A stretch of 64,000 nt of DNA, taken from assembly GCA_947375135.1 (NCBI GenBank), contig CANCER010000009.1:1-64000 (forward strand), in the 5' to 3' direction. The stretch comes from Comamonadaceae bacterium. GTDB taxonomy: Bacteria > Pseudomonadota > Gammaproteobacteria > Burkholderiales > Burkholderiaceae_C. Position 1 is the first letter of the stretch, and each line of letters opens with the position of its first letter. The translations under genes and the position numbers were made by a program. This document shows positions 55,353 to 64,000 of this stretch, in pieces. The notes under the pieces are model-generated. The model was not told the DNA's origin. It saw only the letters and a list, made by a program, of their open reading frames with translations, and ran no database searches.

Positions 55353-56162
55353 GACCCGGTGCTGCAGGGACGGCAACTGGCTGCGCCAGTGCTGCATGGC
55401 GACGAAATCCAGCTCGGCCGCCACGACACCGGGCCCCTGGGCTTGTTGGGCCAGCACATGGCCCCAGGGGTCTACGAGCATGGACTGGCCCCAGGTCTGG
55501 CGGCCGTTGGGATGCACCCCGCCTTGCGCTGCAGCAGCCACAAAGGCCAGATTTTCCACCGCACGGGCACGCAGCAGCAGCTCCCAATGCGCCTTGCCCG
55601 TGGTGTGGGTAAAGGCGGCGGGTACCAGCAGCAAATCCACCCCTTGCGCGGCGTAGCCGCGGTACAGCTCGGCAAAGCGCAGGTCGTAGCAAACGCTCAT
55701 GCCGATCTGCCAATGGTGGCCGTCGCGCGAGGGCATTTCGAAGCGCGTGGGCGTGTGGCCACGGTCCAGCACGCGGGACTCGTCGTAGCTCTCTTTGCCG
55801 TTGTCAAAGCGGAATAAATGGATTTTGTCGTAGCGCGCCACGCACTGGCCTTGCGGGTTGAAGGCCAGCGAACTGTTGAACACCCGGTCTGCACCGGCAC
55901 CGGTCAGCGGCAGGGTGCCGCCCACCAGCCACAGGCCCAAGGCGCGGGCGGTGTCGGCCAGAAACTGCTGGATAGGCCCGTCGCCAAAGGGCTCCTGAAT
56001 CGCCAGCTTGTCGGCATCGTGCTGGCCGATCAGGCAAAAGTATTCCGGCAACAGGGCCAGTTCGGCGCCCTGGTCTGCCGCCTCTTGCAGCAGCAGCCTG
56101 GCCTGCTGCAGGTTGTCCTGCACGACGGCGGTGGACACCATCTGGATGCTTGCAACTTTCAT
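55347..56162 (-). CDS. Carbon-nitrogen hydrolase (Nit1-type amidase)
   Basis: This 271-residue nitrilase-superfamily member has the Glu-Lys-Cys triad visible as LLPEYF (Glu), YDKIHLF (Lys) and MSVCYDLRF (Cys). Motifs such as NSSLAFNPQG and LLVPAAFTHTTGKAHWELLLRARAVEN match the Nit1/deaminated-glutathione amidase group, so repair of deaminated glutathione is the likeliest role. Its ATG overlaps the YhdP stop (ATGA). Confidence 0.91.
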   Translation of the reverse strand: MKVASIQMVSTAVVQDNLQQARLLLQEAADQGAELALLPEYFCLIGQHDADKLAIQEPFGDGPIQQFLADTARALGLWLVGGTLPLTGAGADRVFNSSLAFNPQGQCVARYDKIHLFRFDNGKESYDESRVLDRGHTPTRFEMPSRDGHHWQIGMSVCYDLRFAELYRGYAAQGVDLLLVPAAFTHTTGKAHWELLLRARAVENLAFVAAAAQGGVHPNGRQTWGQSMLVDPWGHVLAQQAQGPGVVAAELDFVAMQHWRSQLPSLQHRVL

Positions 56163-59100
56163 GGTTTGCTCTCCTTGGTTTCGGGCTTTTTGTTGGCAGG
56201 TGACGCTTCGGGCTTGCGCTCGACCTCCGTGACACGCGGATCGAGCCAGGTGCCATCAATCAAAAATTCGTGGGTGTTGGCATCGATCAGGGGGCGGCGC
56301 AGGATCACGTTGGCCAGAAAGGTGGTCAGGCCTACCAGCGGGTTGATGGCCGAGTAAAGCAGCGAGGCGCTGCCAACATTGATCTCCGGCACCACCAGCA
56401 CCTTGATCAGCTGCGTTTCCCTGGCGATATCGGCTTGGCCCTCCATCATGACCGCCGCGTTCACGCCCTTCATCTGCAGGTTGTTGGTGCGGGCCATGCC
56501 CTGCTCGATGCTGACGTCACCGCGCACAAAGTCAAAAGCGAAGCCGTCGCTGAACACATCGCGAAAATCCAGCGCCAGACGGCGCGGCAGCGACTGCAGG
56601 CTGAGCACCCCCAGCAGCTTGGCGATGCCGGGGTCGGCCTTGAGGAACTGGCCGGACTCCATGGCGACATTGAACCCGCCGCTCATGCTGGGGTAGTCGG
56701 GCGACAAGGGCGAGCCCAGCCAGGACACCTGGCCCTCGATCTTGCCCTTGCCCTTGGCGATGACACCGGGCATGCCCAGGCGCTTGAGCAGGTCGCCCGA
56801 GTCCGCCACGTCCAGCTTGAAGTTGAGCTGGGTACGGCGGCGCTCGCGCAGGCTGCGCGGGTTGCCCGCAGGCGTCTGGGAACTGACTTGGGCCCAGTCG
56901 CCTGTGGCCGCGAAGGTGGCTTCGGGGGTGCTGATGTTGAAGCGGTTCAGGCGCCATTCACGCGCTGCGGCGCGCGGCGCGCCCACCCCCAGATTGACGG
57001 CCTGGATGTCGACACGGCCCAGCTTCTTGCCGCGCAACTCCATGTCTTCCACCACGATGTCCAGCGCCGGAACGCTGGCCGGTTGCTGGTCCAGCAGGCT
57101 CTCCACATCCTGCTGCGCCGATTGCCCGATCACCAGATGGGCCAGCCGGGCATAGACGCGCCCCGGTGTGCTGCCGCTGCTTTGGCGGTACTCCAGATAG
57201 CCGTTGAGCTCGGTGGCCTCCACATTGCCGCGCCAGACCAGCCCGTCGCGCGCGCCACCGATCAGCACATGGTTGAACTTGCGCCCCTGCACCACCAACT
57301 CCCTGGCGCGCAAGGCAACGCTGCTGGGGAAATAGCCCTGGGCGGCAGCGTCCGCTGCGGTGCTGGCTTTGGATGGGCCGTTGTCAGTCAAGCGGGAGGC
57401 AATGGCACTCCAAGCATCCACGTCGACCTGGTCCATATGCACGTTGGCGGCCACGCCTTCGCCCGGCAGGGGCGCCGACTCGTCGCTCCCCAACCCGACG
57501 CCGATAGCGCCGCGCAGCACCCGCGCATCGGTGCCGGAAATGTCACGCACATAGGTCACGGTGGCCAGCCGGCCCAGCTCCATTTGCCACTGGTCTTGCA
57601 AGTGCGCGGCCGGCGGCAGGGAGCTGTGCAGCACGGTGTTCTCCAGGCGCAGGGGCAGCAGGGCTTCGGCAGGCTTGGAAAAGGGCTCCGGCAGGTTCAG
57701 TGCCAGGCCGGACAGGTTGCTCGTCACCAGCAGCTCCGGCACACCGGCGTGCAAGACCACGCTGGCGTTGTAGGCCGCGCTGCCTGAGCTGAAGAGCGCA
57801 AGGCGCGCCGCCAGGCCCAATTCGCTGGCCTGGCGCAAGCCTTCGGCCGTGGCCACGCCCTGCAGGCGCAGGCCCGCCGGGGCGTTGCGCGCCAGGGCGG
57901 CGGCGCCAAAGCCCATGCCGCCTTCCAGGCGCACATCGCCCCCCAGGGCGCTTGCCTGGATGCCGGCCAGCGTGAAGCCGCCCTCGCTGAAGGCGACCAC
58001 GCCCTTGGCACGCGTCAGACGCGGCACGGTGGGCGCAAACTGGAAGTCATTGCCGCCCAGTGTGACGCTGCCCTGCACCGTGGACTTCTCCGCGTGGTCC
58101 ACCGGAATCGCCAGCTTGACCTTGAAGTCCGCCAGGCCCGACACGGTGGTGTGCTCCAGTGCACTGCCGGTCCAGCCGCCGATGGGGGATGCATTGATAA
58201 AAACCAGGGCTTCGCTCAGCGGCCCGCGGGCTTCGGCGGTGACGGCCACCAGCGGCGCGTCGTAGAGTTTGCTGATGCCCACTTCGGTCTTGCTGAACTG
58301 CAGGCCTGTGCCGGTCGAGAGCAGGCCCTTGCCGGCCTTGATCTGCAGGTTGTCATGGTCTATCACCAGCGCACCCGCCACCTGGGTCAGCAGTGGCCAG
58401 GGCGGGCTGTCCTTGGGCAGCACCAGTGCCGGGGCGTAGGCGTAGCTGGCATTTTTGAGATCCCCGGTGATGCGGAATTCGCCCTGCCCGGCGCCGTGAA
58501 AGGGGAAGTGGGCCAGATCGCCCTTGACCTTGAATTTGGCGTTGCTGCCTTCGCCTGCCACCAGCGCCTGGGCCAGGTAGTCGCGCGCTTGGCGGCTCAT
58601 GGCCAGCGGCAAGTAGCGCGGCACCGCAGCCAGGTTGGCACGGCTCAAACTGCCGCTCAGGTCCAGCACGCCGGGGAAGCGCAGGTCGGCAGAGCCCCCG
58701 CGCGCGACTGCGGCGGTCTGCCATTTGATCTGCACGTCGCCTTGCGCATCGGTATTGGCAAAACGCAGCTTACCGGTCTCTACGCTGATTTGCGCGCCGT
58801 TCACCTTCCACTGCACATCGCCGTGCAGGTCGGCAAACGGCACTTCCGGCTTGTCAAAGACGCCGGGGAATTCGATGCTGCCGTCCTGCAGGGAAAGCGT
58901 AGCTTTGCCGCCGGCCTGGCTTATTTCAAAATCGACCGTCGCACCGCGCAAACCCGGAATGCCCAGGCTGCCCCGCGGCTGCGCGGCCAGCGCCAGCTGC
59001 AGCACACGCCCGCTGGCGGCAAAGCCCTCTGGCTTGGCCGGCTCGCCCTGCCAACTCCATTGCAGCTTTTCCACCCGCCCTTTGGGCGCCAGGCGTTGCA

Positions 59101-60262
59101 GCGACGCGCGCACCGCGTCGTCCAGTGGCAGCCTGTGGGCGATTTCCGCCATGGCGGCCAGGTCCAGGCGGTCGGCCACCAGCGTGCCGTGGGGGGCGGC
59201 CTTGGGCTTGCCATCCCACAGACTGAGTTGCACATTGCCGCCAGGCCAATGCAGTCCGTCACGGGTCTCAAAAGTCAGCGCCTCGGCGGACAGCGCGTAG
59301 CCCCCCTCGAACCGGCGGGCACCCAGGCGGCCCGACAGGCGCTCCAGCTCCAACGCGTCCAATGCGGGTGCGACCTTGACCGTGACCGCTTGCAGGGCCA
59401 GGTCGGCGGTGGCGCTCTTCACCTGCGCGTGGTCCACGTCGGCCCAGGCCCGCAACGCACCGGCGCCTTGCGTCATGTCCACGGCCAGATCCACGTAATT
59501 GCGCAGCTGCGCCAGATCGACCCGGGTGGCCTCGGCATACAGCGTGCCGGTCCAGGTACGCCAGTCGCCTTTGGCGCGCGCAAACAGGGGCTGTTGGAAT
59601 TGGCCCATCAGCGTCAGGCGCGAGCCCCATCCTGCGGGCGGGTCGGCGTCCACCCGCACCGCATGCTGGCGGCGCTTGTTGCGAATCACCACATCCACAT
59701 CCGCCAGTTCGAGGGGCGGCACGCCGCGCTGTTCATCGGTCCAGGTCAGCTTGCCGTGGCGCACCACCAAATCGGGCTGGGAAAAAACCCAATTGGAGGC
59801 GCCGCTGCCGTCGCTCGCGTTTTCGGGGAGAGCAAAGCCGGCCACCCAGATGTGCCCGTCAGACGCGCGGCGCACGGCCAACTCCGGATGGTCTATATAC
59901 AGTTGTTCAAAACGCAGCCCCAGGGCCGAGCGCGGCGACAAGGCCGCCAGCACCGAAGGCAGGCGCAGGGCCACGCGCTGTTGGGTATCCAGCAACTGCA
60001 CATCGCGCAACTCGACCGAGGGGATCAGGCCGTTGGAGCGGGCCACGATGTCCCCGATACGCACCTGAATGCCCATGCGCTGTGTGGCTTGCTGCTCCAA
60101 CCACGGACGCAGCTCGGCGATTCGCGGCACAATCACAAAATGCAGTCCACCCCAGACCAGGCCTAAGGTGATCCAGGCCGTCGCCAGCAACCACAACGCA
60201 CAACGCGACACCCACGCAAAGGCTCTGAGCCACGCTGAGGGCGCTGTATTCAGCTTCGCCAT
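56159..60262 (-). CDS. YhdP family protein (AsmA-like, TIGR02099)
   Basis: This 1367-residue envelope protein has an N-terminal membrane anchor (LWLLATAWITLGLVWGGLHFVIV) followed by a long periplasmic beta-rich AsmA-like region. It is in the usual size range for YhdP proteins, which probably form a hydrophobic groove carrying phospholipids to the outer membrane. The C-terminal segment (GVNAAVMMEGQADIARETQLIKVLVVPEINVGSASLLYSAINPLVGLTTFLANVILRRP) is the well-conserved end. It is divergent to glnE, only 15 bases away, and coupled to the Nit-type gene downstream by an ATGA overlap. Confidence 0.94.
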   Translation of the reverse strand: MAKLNTAPSAWLRAFAWVSRCALWLLATAWITLGLVWGGLHFVIVPRIAELRPWLEQQATQRMGIQVRIGDIVARSNGLIPSVELRDVQLLDTQQRVALRLPSVLAALSPRSALGLRFEQLYIDHPELAVRRASDGHIWVAGFALPENASDGSGASNWVFSQPDLVVRHGKLTWTDEQRGVPPLELADVDVVIRNKRRQHAVRVDADPPAGWGSRLTLMGQFQQPLFARAKGDWRTWTGTLYAEATRVDLAQLRNYVDLAVDMTQGAGALRAWADVDHAQVKSATADLALQAVTVKVAPALDALELERLSGRLGARRFEGGYALSAEALTFETRDGLHWPGGNVQLSLWDGKPKAAPHGTLVADRLDLAAMAEIAHRLPLDDAVRASLQRLAPKGRVEKLQWSWQGEPAKPEGFAASGRVLQLALAAQPRGSLGIPGLRGATVDFEISQAGGKATLSLQDGSIEFPGVFDKPEVPFADLHGDVQWKVNGAQISVETGKLRFANTDAQGDVQIKWQTAAVARGGSADLRFPGVLDLSGSLSRANLAAVPRYLPLAMSRQARDYLAQALVAGEGSNAKFKVKGDLAHFPFHGAGQGEFRITGDLKNASYAYAPALVLPKDSPPWPLLTQVAGALVIDHDNLQIKAGKGLLSTGTGLQFSKTEVGISKLYDAPLVAVTAEARGPLSEALVFINASPIGGWTGSALEHTTVSGLADFKVKLAIPVDHAEKSTVQGSVTLGGNDFQFAPTVPRLTRAKGVVAFSEGGFTLAGIQASALGGDVRLEGGMGFGAAALARNAPAGLRLQGVATAEGLRQASELGLAARLALFSSGSAAYNASVVLHAGVPELLVTSNLSGLALNLPEPFSKPAEALLPLRLENTVLHSSLPPAAHLQDQWQMELGRLATVTYVRDISGTDARVLRGAIGVGLGSDESAPLPGEGVAANVHMDQVDVDAWSAIASRLTDNGPSKASTAADAAAQGYFPSSVALRARELVVQGRKFNHVLIGGARDGLVWRGNVEATELNGYLEYRQSSGSTPGRVYARLAHLVIGQSAQQDVESLLDQQPASVPALDIVVEDMELRGKKLGRVDIQAVNLGVGAPRAAAREWRLNRFNISTPEATFAATGDWAQVSSQTPAGNPRSLRERRRTQLNFKLDVADSGDLLKRLGMPGVIAKGKGKIEGQVSWLGSPLSPDYPSMSGGFNVAMESGQFLKADPGIAKLLGVLSLQSLPRRLALDFRDVFSDGFAFDFVRGDVSIEQGMARTNNLQMKGVNAAVMMEGQADIARETQLIKVLVVPEINVGSASLLYSAINPLVGLTTFLANVILRRPLIDANTHEFLIDGTWLDPRVTEVERKPEASPANKKPETKESKP

Positions 60263-60277
60263 TGATAAGTTTTCACC

Positions 60278-63007
60278 ATGTCAGGAATTATGACCCGCAT
60301 CCCTGTGGCACCCAGTGCCGGCGTCGTCTCCGAGCATTCGCGCTTCGCCCAGCGCATACGCCGCCGTTACGCCGCGCAATTGCAGTTGCTGCCAGCCGGT
60401 GTACCGGACCGCGCGGCCATGCAATCAGTGGCGGATGCCTTGCTGGCGCAGGGCATGGATTTCGCAGGGGCCTTGCGCGCCACGCGCCAGCTGGTGCTGG
60501 AGCGGCTGCTGGTGCTGGATTGCGAACAGGCCTGCGCCCTGGCCGCCGTGACCGAGAGCATGACGACGCTGGCCGAATGGTCGCTGGATCTGGCCTTTGA
60601 CAAAAGCCGGGCCGCGCTGCAGGAAACCCACGGCCAGCCGCTGGGGCCCAACGGCGAACCGGCGCAGCTGTGCATCATCGGCATGGGCAAGTTGGGCGCG
60701 CGCGAGCTCAATGTCTCGAGTGACATCGACCTGATCTACATCTACGACCAGGATGGTGAAACCAGCGGCAGCGCCGAAGGGCGTGGCCGCATTTCCAACC
60801 AGGAGTTTTTTGCCAAGCAGGTGCGCGCTATTTACGCGCTGGTGGGCGATAACACCGAGCACGGCTTTGTATTCCGCGTGGACCTGGCGCTGCGGCCCAA
60901 CGGCAACTCGGGTCCGGCCGCAGTTTCGCTGGCGGCACTGGAGGAATACTTTCAGGTGCAGGGCCGCGAGTGGGAACGGTTTGCCTGGCTCAAGAGCCGG
61001 GTGATTGCGCCCGGCGCGGCGGTCACCACCGCGTGTTCGGAGTCCCTGCGCGGCGTGGTGCTGCCCTTTGTATTCAGGCGCTACCTGGACTACAACGTGT
61101 TTGATGCGCTGCGCATTCTGCACCGCCAGATCCGCGAGCACGCCGCCAAGCGCAGCGCCGGCCATCCCGAGCGCGGCAACGATGTGAAGCTGTCACGCGG
61201 CGGCATCCGCGAAATCGAGTTCACCGTGCAACTGCTGCAGGTGGTGCGCGGTGGCCAGTTCCCGGAACTGCGCACCCGCCCCACCCTGAGCGCCCTGCAA
61301 CGCGTGGCCAAGGCCGGGCTGATGTCCCAGACAGCGGCCACGCACCTGGCCGAGGCCTATGTTTTCTTGCGCCAGGTGGAGCACCGCATCCAGTACCTCG
61401 ACGACCAGCAAACCCATGTGCTGCCCACCGCCGACGGCGACTTGCTGTGGATCGCCCAGACCATGGGCTGTGCCGATACCCGCAGCTTTCTGGCCCAACT
61501 GGACACCCACCGCGAAAACGTAGCCCACGAATTTGATGCCCTGCTGGGTGGCGCCCAACCGGAATGCAAGGGCTGCAACGGCAAACCCGCCGGCCCCGAC
61601 GCCGGCGATTTTGAGGGCGTGCTGGCCGCCACTGCGGGCAAGTTCCGCGAGCGGCTGTCCAGCTGGAAAACCCACCCGCGCGTGCTGTCCCTGCGCGAGG
61701 AATCGCGTGCCCGACTGGGCAAACTGGTACTGCGTACCGCGCAGTGGGTGAGCGAGGGCCGTGTCAGCGAGGACGCGGCCGTACGCCTGTCCGACTGGAT
61801 CGAGCCGCTGTTGCGACGCGAAAGCTACCTGGCGCTGTTGCTGGAACGGCCCAATGTGCATGAGCGCCTGCTGCGCCTGCTGGGAGCCGCCAAATGGCCG
61901 GCGCGTTACCTGCTGCAACACCCGGGCGTGATTGACGAACTGGCCAGCACCGACATGCTGAACGAGCGCTTTGACGCCGCCGAGTTTGAGGGCGAAATGG
62001 AACTCCGCCGCAGGGCGCTGCAAAACAGCGGCGAGGACGATGACGAAGCGTTGTTGAACGTGCTGCGCCGTGCCCACCATGCCGAAGTGTTCCGCACCCT
62101 GGCGCGTGACGTGGAAGGCCGGATCACCGTAGAGCAGGTGGCGGATGACCTGAGTGCCCTGGCCGAGAGCATGCTGCGCACCACCACCCGCTGGTGCTGG
62201 GAGCGCCTGAAAAACCGCCACCGCCCGGACCACCGCTTCGGCATCATTGCCTACGGCAAACTGGGCGGCAAGGAGCTGGGCTACGGCAGTGACCTGGACA
62301 TTGTGTTTGTTTTTGATGACGAGGACGAGCGCGCCTTTGAGGTCTATGGCGCACTGATCCGCAAGCTGATCAACTGGCTCACCGTCAAGACCGGCGAGGG
62401 CGATCTGTACGAGATCGACACCGCGCTGCGGCCCAACGGCAACTCCGGCCTGCTGATCACCAGCTTTGATTCCTACGCCAACTACCAGCAACAGCGCGGC
62501 AGCAATACCGCCTGGACCTGGGAACACCAGGCCATGACGCGCGCGCGCTGTGTGCTGGGCGATGCCGCGCTGCAGCAGCGTTTTGAGGCGGTTCGCGAGG
62601 CCGTCATCGGCACCGTGCGGGAAGAAGCCGGACTGCGCAAGGAGATCATGGAGATGCGCGCCAAGGTCAGCAGCGCAAGGCCCGTCAAAGGCGGCCGCTT
62701 CGACGTCAAGCACAGCCCCGGCGGCATGGTGGACATCGAATTTGTGGTGCAGTTTCTGGTGCTGGCCCACAGTGCGCAGCACCCGGAGTTGCGCGCCAAT
62801 GCCGGCAATATTGCCCTGCTGCAACGCGCCCAGGCCTGTGGCCTGTTACCCGAGCCCGTCGGTGACAACGCCGCCCTGGCCTACCGCACGCTGCGCCAGA
62901 TCCAGCACCGTGCGCGTTTGAACGAGGAGCCGACCCAGGTGGAGATGGAGCAGGCGCAGTTTGAGCGCGAAGCGGGCCTGGCTTTGTGGGCGGCGGTGTT
63001 CAGTTGA
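60278..63007 (+). CDS. glnE: Bifunctional glutamine-synthetase adenylyltransferase/deadenylase
   Basis: GlnE adds AMP to and removes AMP from glutamine synthetase in response to PII and glutamine. The 909-residue protein shows the two nucleotidyltransferase motifs: IGMGKLGARELNVSSDIDLIYIYD in the N-terminal deadenylase domain and YGKLGGKELGYGSDLDIVFVFDDED in the C-terminal adenylyltransferase domain. Each is followed by its RP(N/G)GNSG segment and GG(I/M)(R/V)(E/D)IEF. An in-frame Met five codons on (MTRIPVAPS) is an alternative start. It is monocistronic here and divergent from YhdP. Confidence 0.95.
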   Translation: MSGIMTRIPVAPSAGVVSEHSRFAQRIRRRYAAQLQLLPAGVPDRAAMQSVADALLAQGMDFAGALRATRQLVLERLLVLDCEQACALAAVTESMTTLAEWSLDLAFDKSRAALQETHGQPLGPNGEPAQLCIIGMGKLGARELNVSSDIDLIYIYDQDGETSGSAEGRGRISNQEFFAKQVRAIYALVGDNTEHGFVFRVDLALRPNGNSGPAAVSLAALEEYFQVQGREWERFAWLKSRVIAPGAAVTTACSESLRGVVLPFVFRRYLDYNVFDALRILHRQIREHAAKRSAGHPERGNDVKLSRGGIREIEFTVQLLQVVRGGQFPELRTRPTLSALQRVAKAGLMSQTAATHLAEAYVFLRQVEHRIQYLDDQQTHVLPTADGDLLWIAQTMGCADTRSFLAQLDTHRENVAHEFDALLGGAQPECKGCNGKPAGPDAGDFEGVLAATAGKFRERLSSWKTHPRVLSLREESRARLGKLVLRTAQWVSEGRVSEDAAVRLSDWIEPLLRRESYLALLLERPNVHERLLRLLGAAKWPARYLLQHPGVIDELASTDMLNERFDAAEFEGEMELRRRALQNSGEDDDEALLNVLRRAHHAEVFRTLARDVEGRITVEQVADDLSALAESMLRTTTRWCWERLKNRHRPDHRFGIIAYGKLGGKELGYGSDLDIVFVFDDEDERAFEVYGALIRKLINWLTVKTGEGDLYEIDTALRPNGNSGLLITSFDSYANYQQQRGSNTAWTWEHQAMTRARCVLGDAALQQRFEAVREAVIGTVREEAGLRKEIMEMRAKVSSARPVKGGRFDVKHSPGGMVDIEFVVQFLVLAHSAQHPELRANAGNIALLQRAQACGLLPEPVGDNAALAYRTLRQIQHRARLNEEPTQVEMEQAQFEREAGLALWAAVFS

Positions 63008-63077
63008 TCCAGCCCCGCGTTTGCCCTTTCTTTGTGGGATGCGCGGCCACTTCCGCTGCACGTGAGCAAACCAGGTT

Positions 63078-64000
63078 TTATTGGGGCGAGGCAGTCCCGG
63101 GGGCGGCCAGGCGGTCGCCCACGCGCACGCCATCGGTGATGTCCAGAATCAGCGCGTAAGACAGCCGCTCGAAGGTGCGGAACACCATCATCAGGCCATT
63201 GCGTTCATCGGGCAGTTTGAGTAAGGGGCGCGCGTCGTCCTGTTTGTCGATGATGCGCGCGCCGTTCTTCAAAATAGCCAGTACCGTGCCCGCGTCCATG
63301 CCGTCCAGCGTGCCCTTGTTGATGACCACCACCTGGTTTTGTGCGGCGTTCTCCACGGCACTGCCGTAGACCGACACAATGCGCCCGCTCACGGCCTCCT
63401 GCGGTGCGTGGGGCGTATAGGTTCTGAGCTGGCGCGGCGGCTCGGGCAGCAGGCGGTCACCGACGCGGATCTCTTCTTTGGCCAGGATGATGTCAATGCG
63501 CGCGGGAACAATCGCCGTGCGGACCTGGCCGTCGGCATCGGTTTCCTCGGCGGTGGTCTCACTGCCCCTGAGCATGGCCCGCCCGGCGTAGACCGCTTCA
63601 TAGCCCAGAACCAAACCGGTGACAGGGTCTTTCAGGGGTGTGGCGGTACGGAACACGCGGTACATTTTTTCCTTGGCTTGGTCGTCCAGCAGCGGCGCAC
63701 CGGTTTGGCCGCGTGCATAGGCGCGGTCGCCATGGGTCAGCAGGACACGCCCCTCCTGCGCTGAAACAATGCGCGGTGCGGCGGCAAATTCGGCTGCGTC
63801 CACAATGAGGGGCTCGGCCAGAAAGGGCTCGATTGCGCTGGGCCGCAGGGTGGGCAGCGCATTTTCCACCAGGGTCTCCACGCGGTTCCTGGGCGACACG
63901 CGCACCGTGGGGATGTCCTTATCCGCCAGCGCCCCGGTGCCATCGTCCAGGCGCAAATTGGCCATGCCGTTGCTGCGCAGCAGCAGCAGAACCTGGCCGG
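63078..64000 (-). CDS. LysM peptidoglycan-binding domain protein, C-terminal part (partial)
   Basis: The reading frame remains open to the right edge, so the N-terminus, where a LysM domain would lie, is outside the window. The visible C-terminal part (over 300 residues) shows VRVSPRNRVETLVENALPTL, IEPFLAEPLIVD, RIVSAQEGRVLLTHGDRAYARG and DPVTGLVLGYEA, the pattern of betaproteobacterial LysM-type envelope proteins. An internal ATG at 63965 is not the true start, because the frame before it continues the same domain. Confidence 0.72.
   Translation of the reverse strand, partial: GQVLLLLRSNGMANLRLDDGTGALADKDIPTVRVSPRNRVETLVENALPTLRPSAIEPFLAEPLIVDAAEFAAAPRIVSAQEGRVLLTHGDRAYARGQTGAPLLDDQAKEKMYRVFRTATPLKDPVTGLVLGYEAVYAGRAMLRGSETTAEETDADGQVRTAIVPARIDIILAKEEIRVGDRLLPEPPRQLRTYTPHAPQEAVSGRIVSVYGSAVENAAQNQVVVINKGTLDGMDAGTVLAILKNGARIIDKQDDARPLLKLPDERNGLMMVFRTFERLSYALILDITDGVRVGDRLAAPGTASPQ

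Noticed and set aside
58094..60166. 690-residue frame antisense to yhdP
   Set aside because: Antisense shadow; no domain seen, and yhdP is clearly coding.

Overview
The window is chromosomal DNA from a GC-rich betaproteobacterium, most likely Comamonadaceae and Rhodoferax- or Polaromonas-like. This is judged from protein character (fused indolepyruvate ferredoxin oxidoreductase, DUF1631, YhdP, an M48 protease beside moaC, a pilin-pglL pair) and gene neighbourhoods; no rRNA or tRNA gene was seen to confirm it. All calls come from reading the sequence, without database searches.

Region 1 (1-13.7 kb): sucCD (succinyl-CoA synthetase) ends in a strong terminator. A tight signalling/type IV pilus cluster follows: PP2C phosphatase, FHA protein, metallo-beta-lactamase-fold phosphodiesterase-like protein and a GAF-fused PilB/GspE ATPase. 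Next come a pilin behind a near-perfect sigma-54 promoter and a PglL/Wzy-type O-oligosaccharyltransferase. Housekeeping genes follow: moaC (reverse), an M48 metalloprotease, a phage-holin-like membrane protein, a TerC-family protein, a DUF3717/DUF1289 protein and yaeQ.

Region 2 (13.7-23 kb): purB and a GST-like gene, then eight tightly packed reverse-strand genes: FAD oxidoreductase, DUF1365, cyclopropane-fatty-acid-synthase-like methyltransferase, chalcone-isomerase-like protein, MFS protein, DUF3833 lipoprotein, SDR and an NTF2-like protein. They look like a lipid-modification operon, with ATGA stop/start overlaps at four junctions. Related clusters belong to singlet-oxygen/RpoE-ChrR regulons in other proteobacteria.

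Region 3 (23-37.8 kb): rfaE2, a MobA/phenol-hydroxylase-type flavin monooxygenase with a decayed MFS transporter upstream, dprA-smg, a DUF1631 protein, yajC-secD-secF and a 1234-residue indolepyruvate ferredoxin oxidoreductase.

Region 4 (37.9-52.8 kb): a RelB/RelE-like toxin-antitoxin pair lies 27 bases from the leader-distal end of a very long type I-E CRISPR array (84 repeats, 83 spacers by direct count). The complete cas2e-cas1e-cas6e-cas5e-cas7e-cse2-cse1-cas3 locus follows. Array and cas genes are all oriented on the minus strand, so cas3 is first and the array last, with a leader of only about 55 bases after cas2. One spacer is duplicated exactly; two adjacent spacers are diverged homologues with an identical seed end.

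Region 5 (52.8-64 kb): a DSD1-type amino-acid deaminase/aldolase, mltA, a tiny divergent membrane ORF whose start codon shares CATG with mltA, a Nit-type amidohydrolase, a giant YhdP protein, glnE, and the 3' part of a LysM-type protein running off the right edge.
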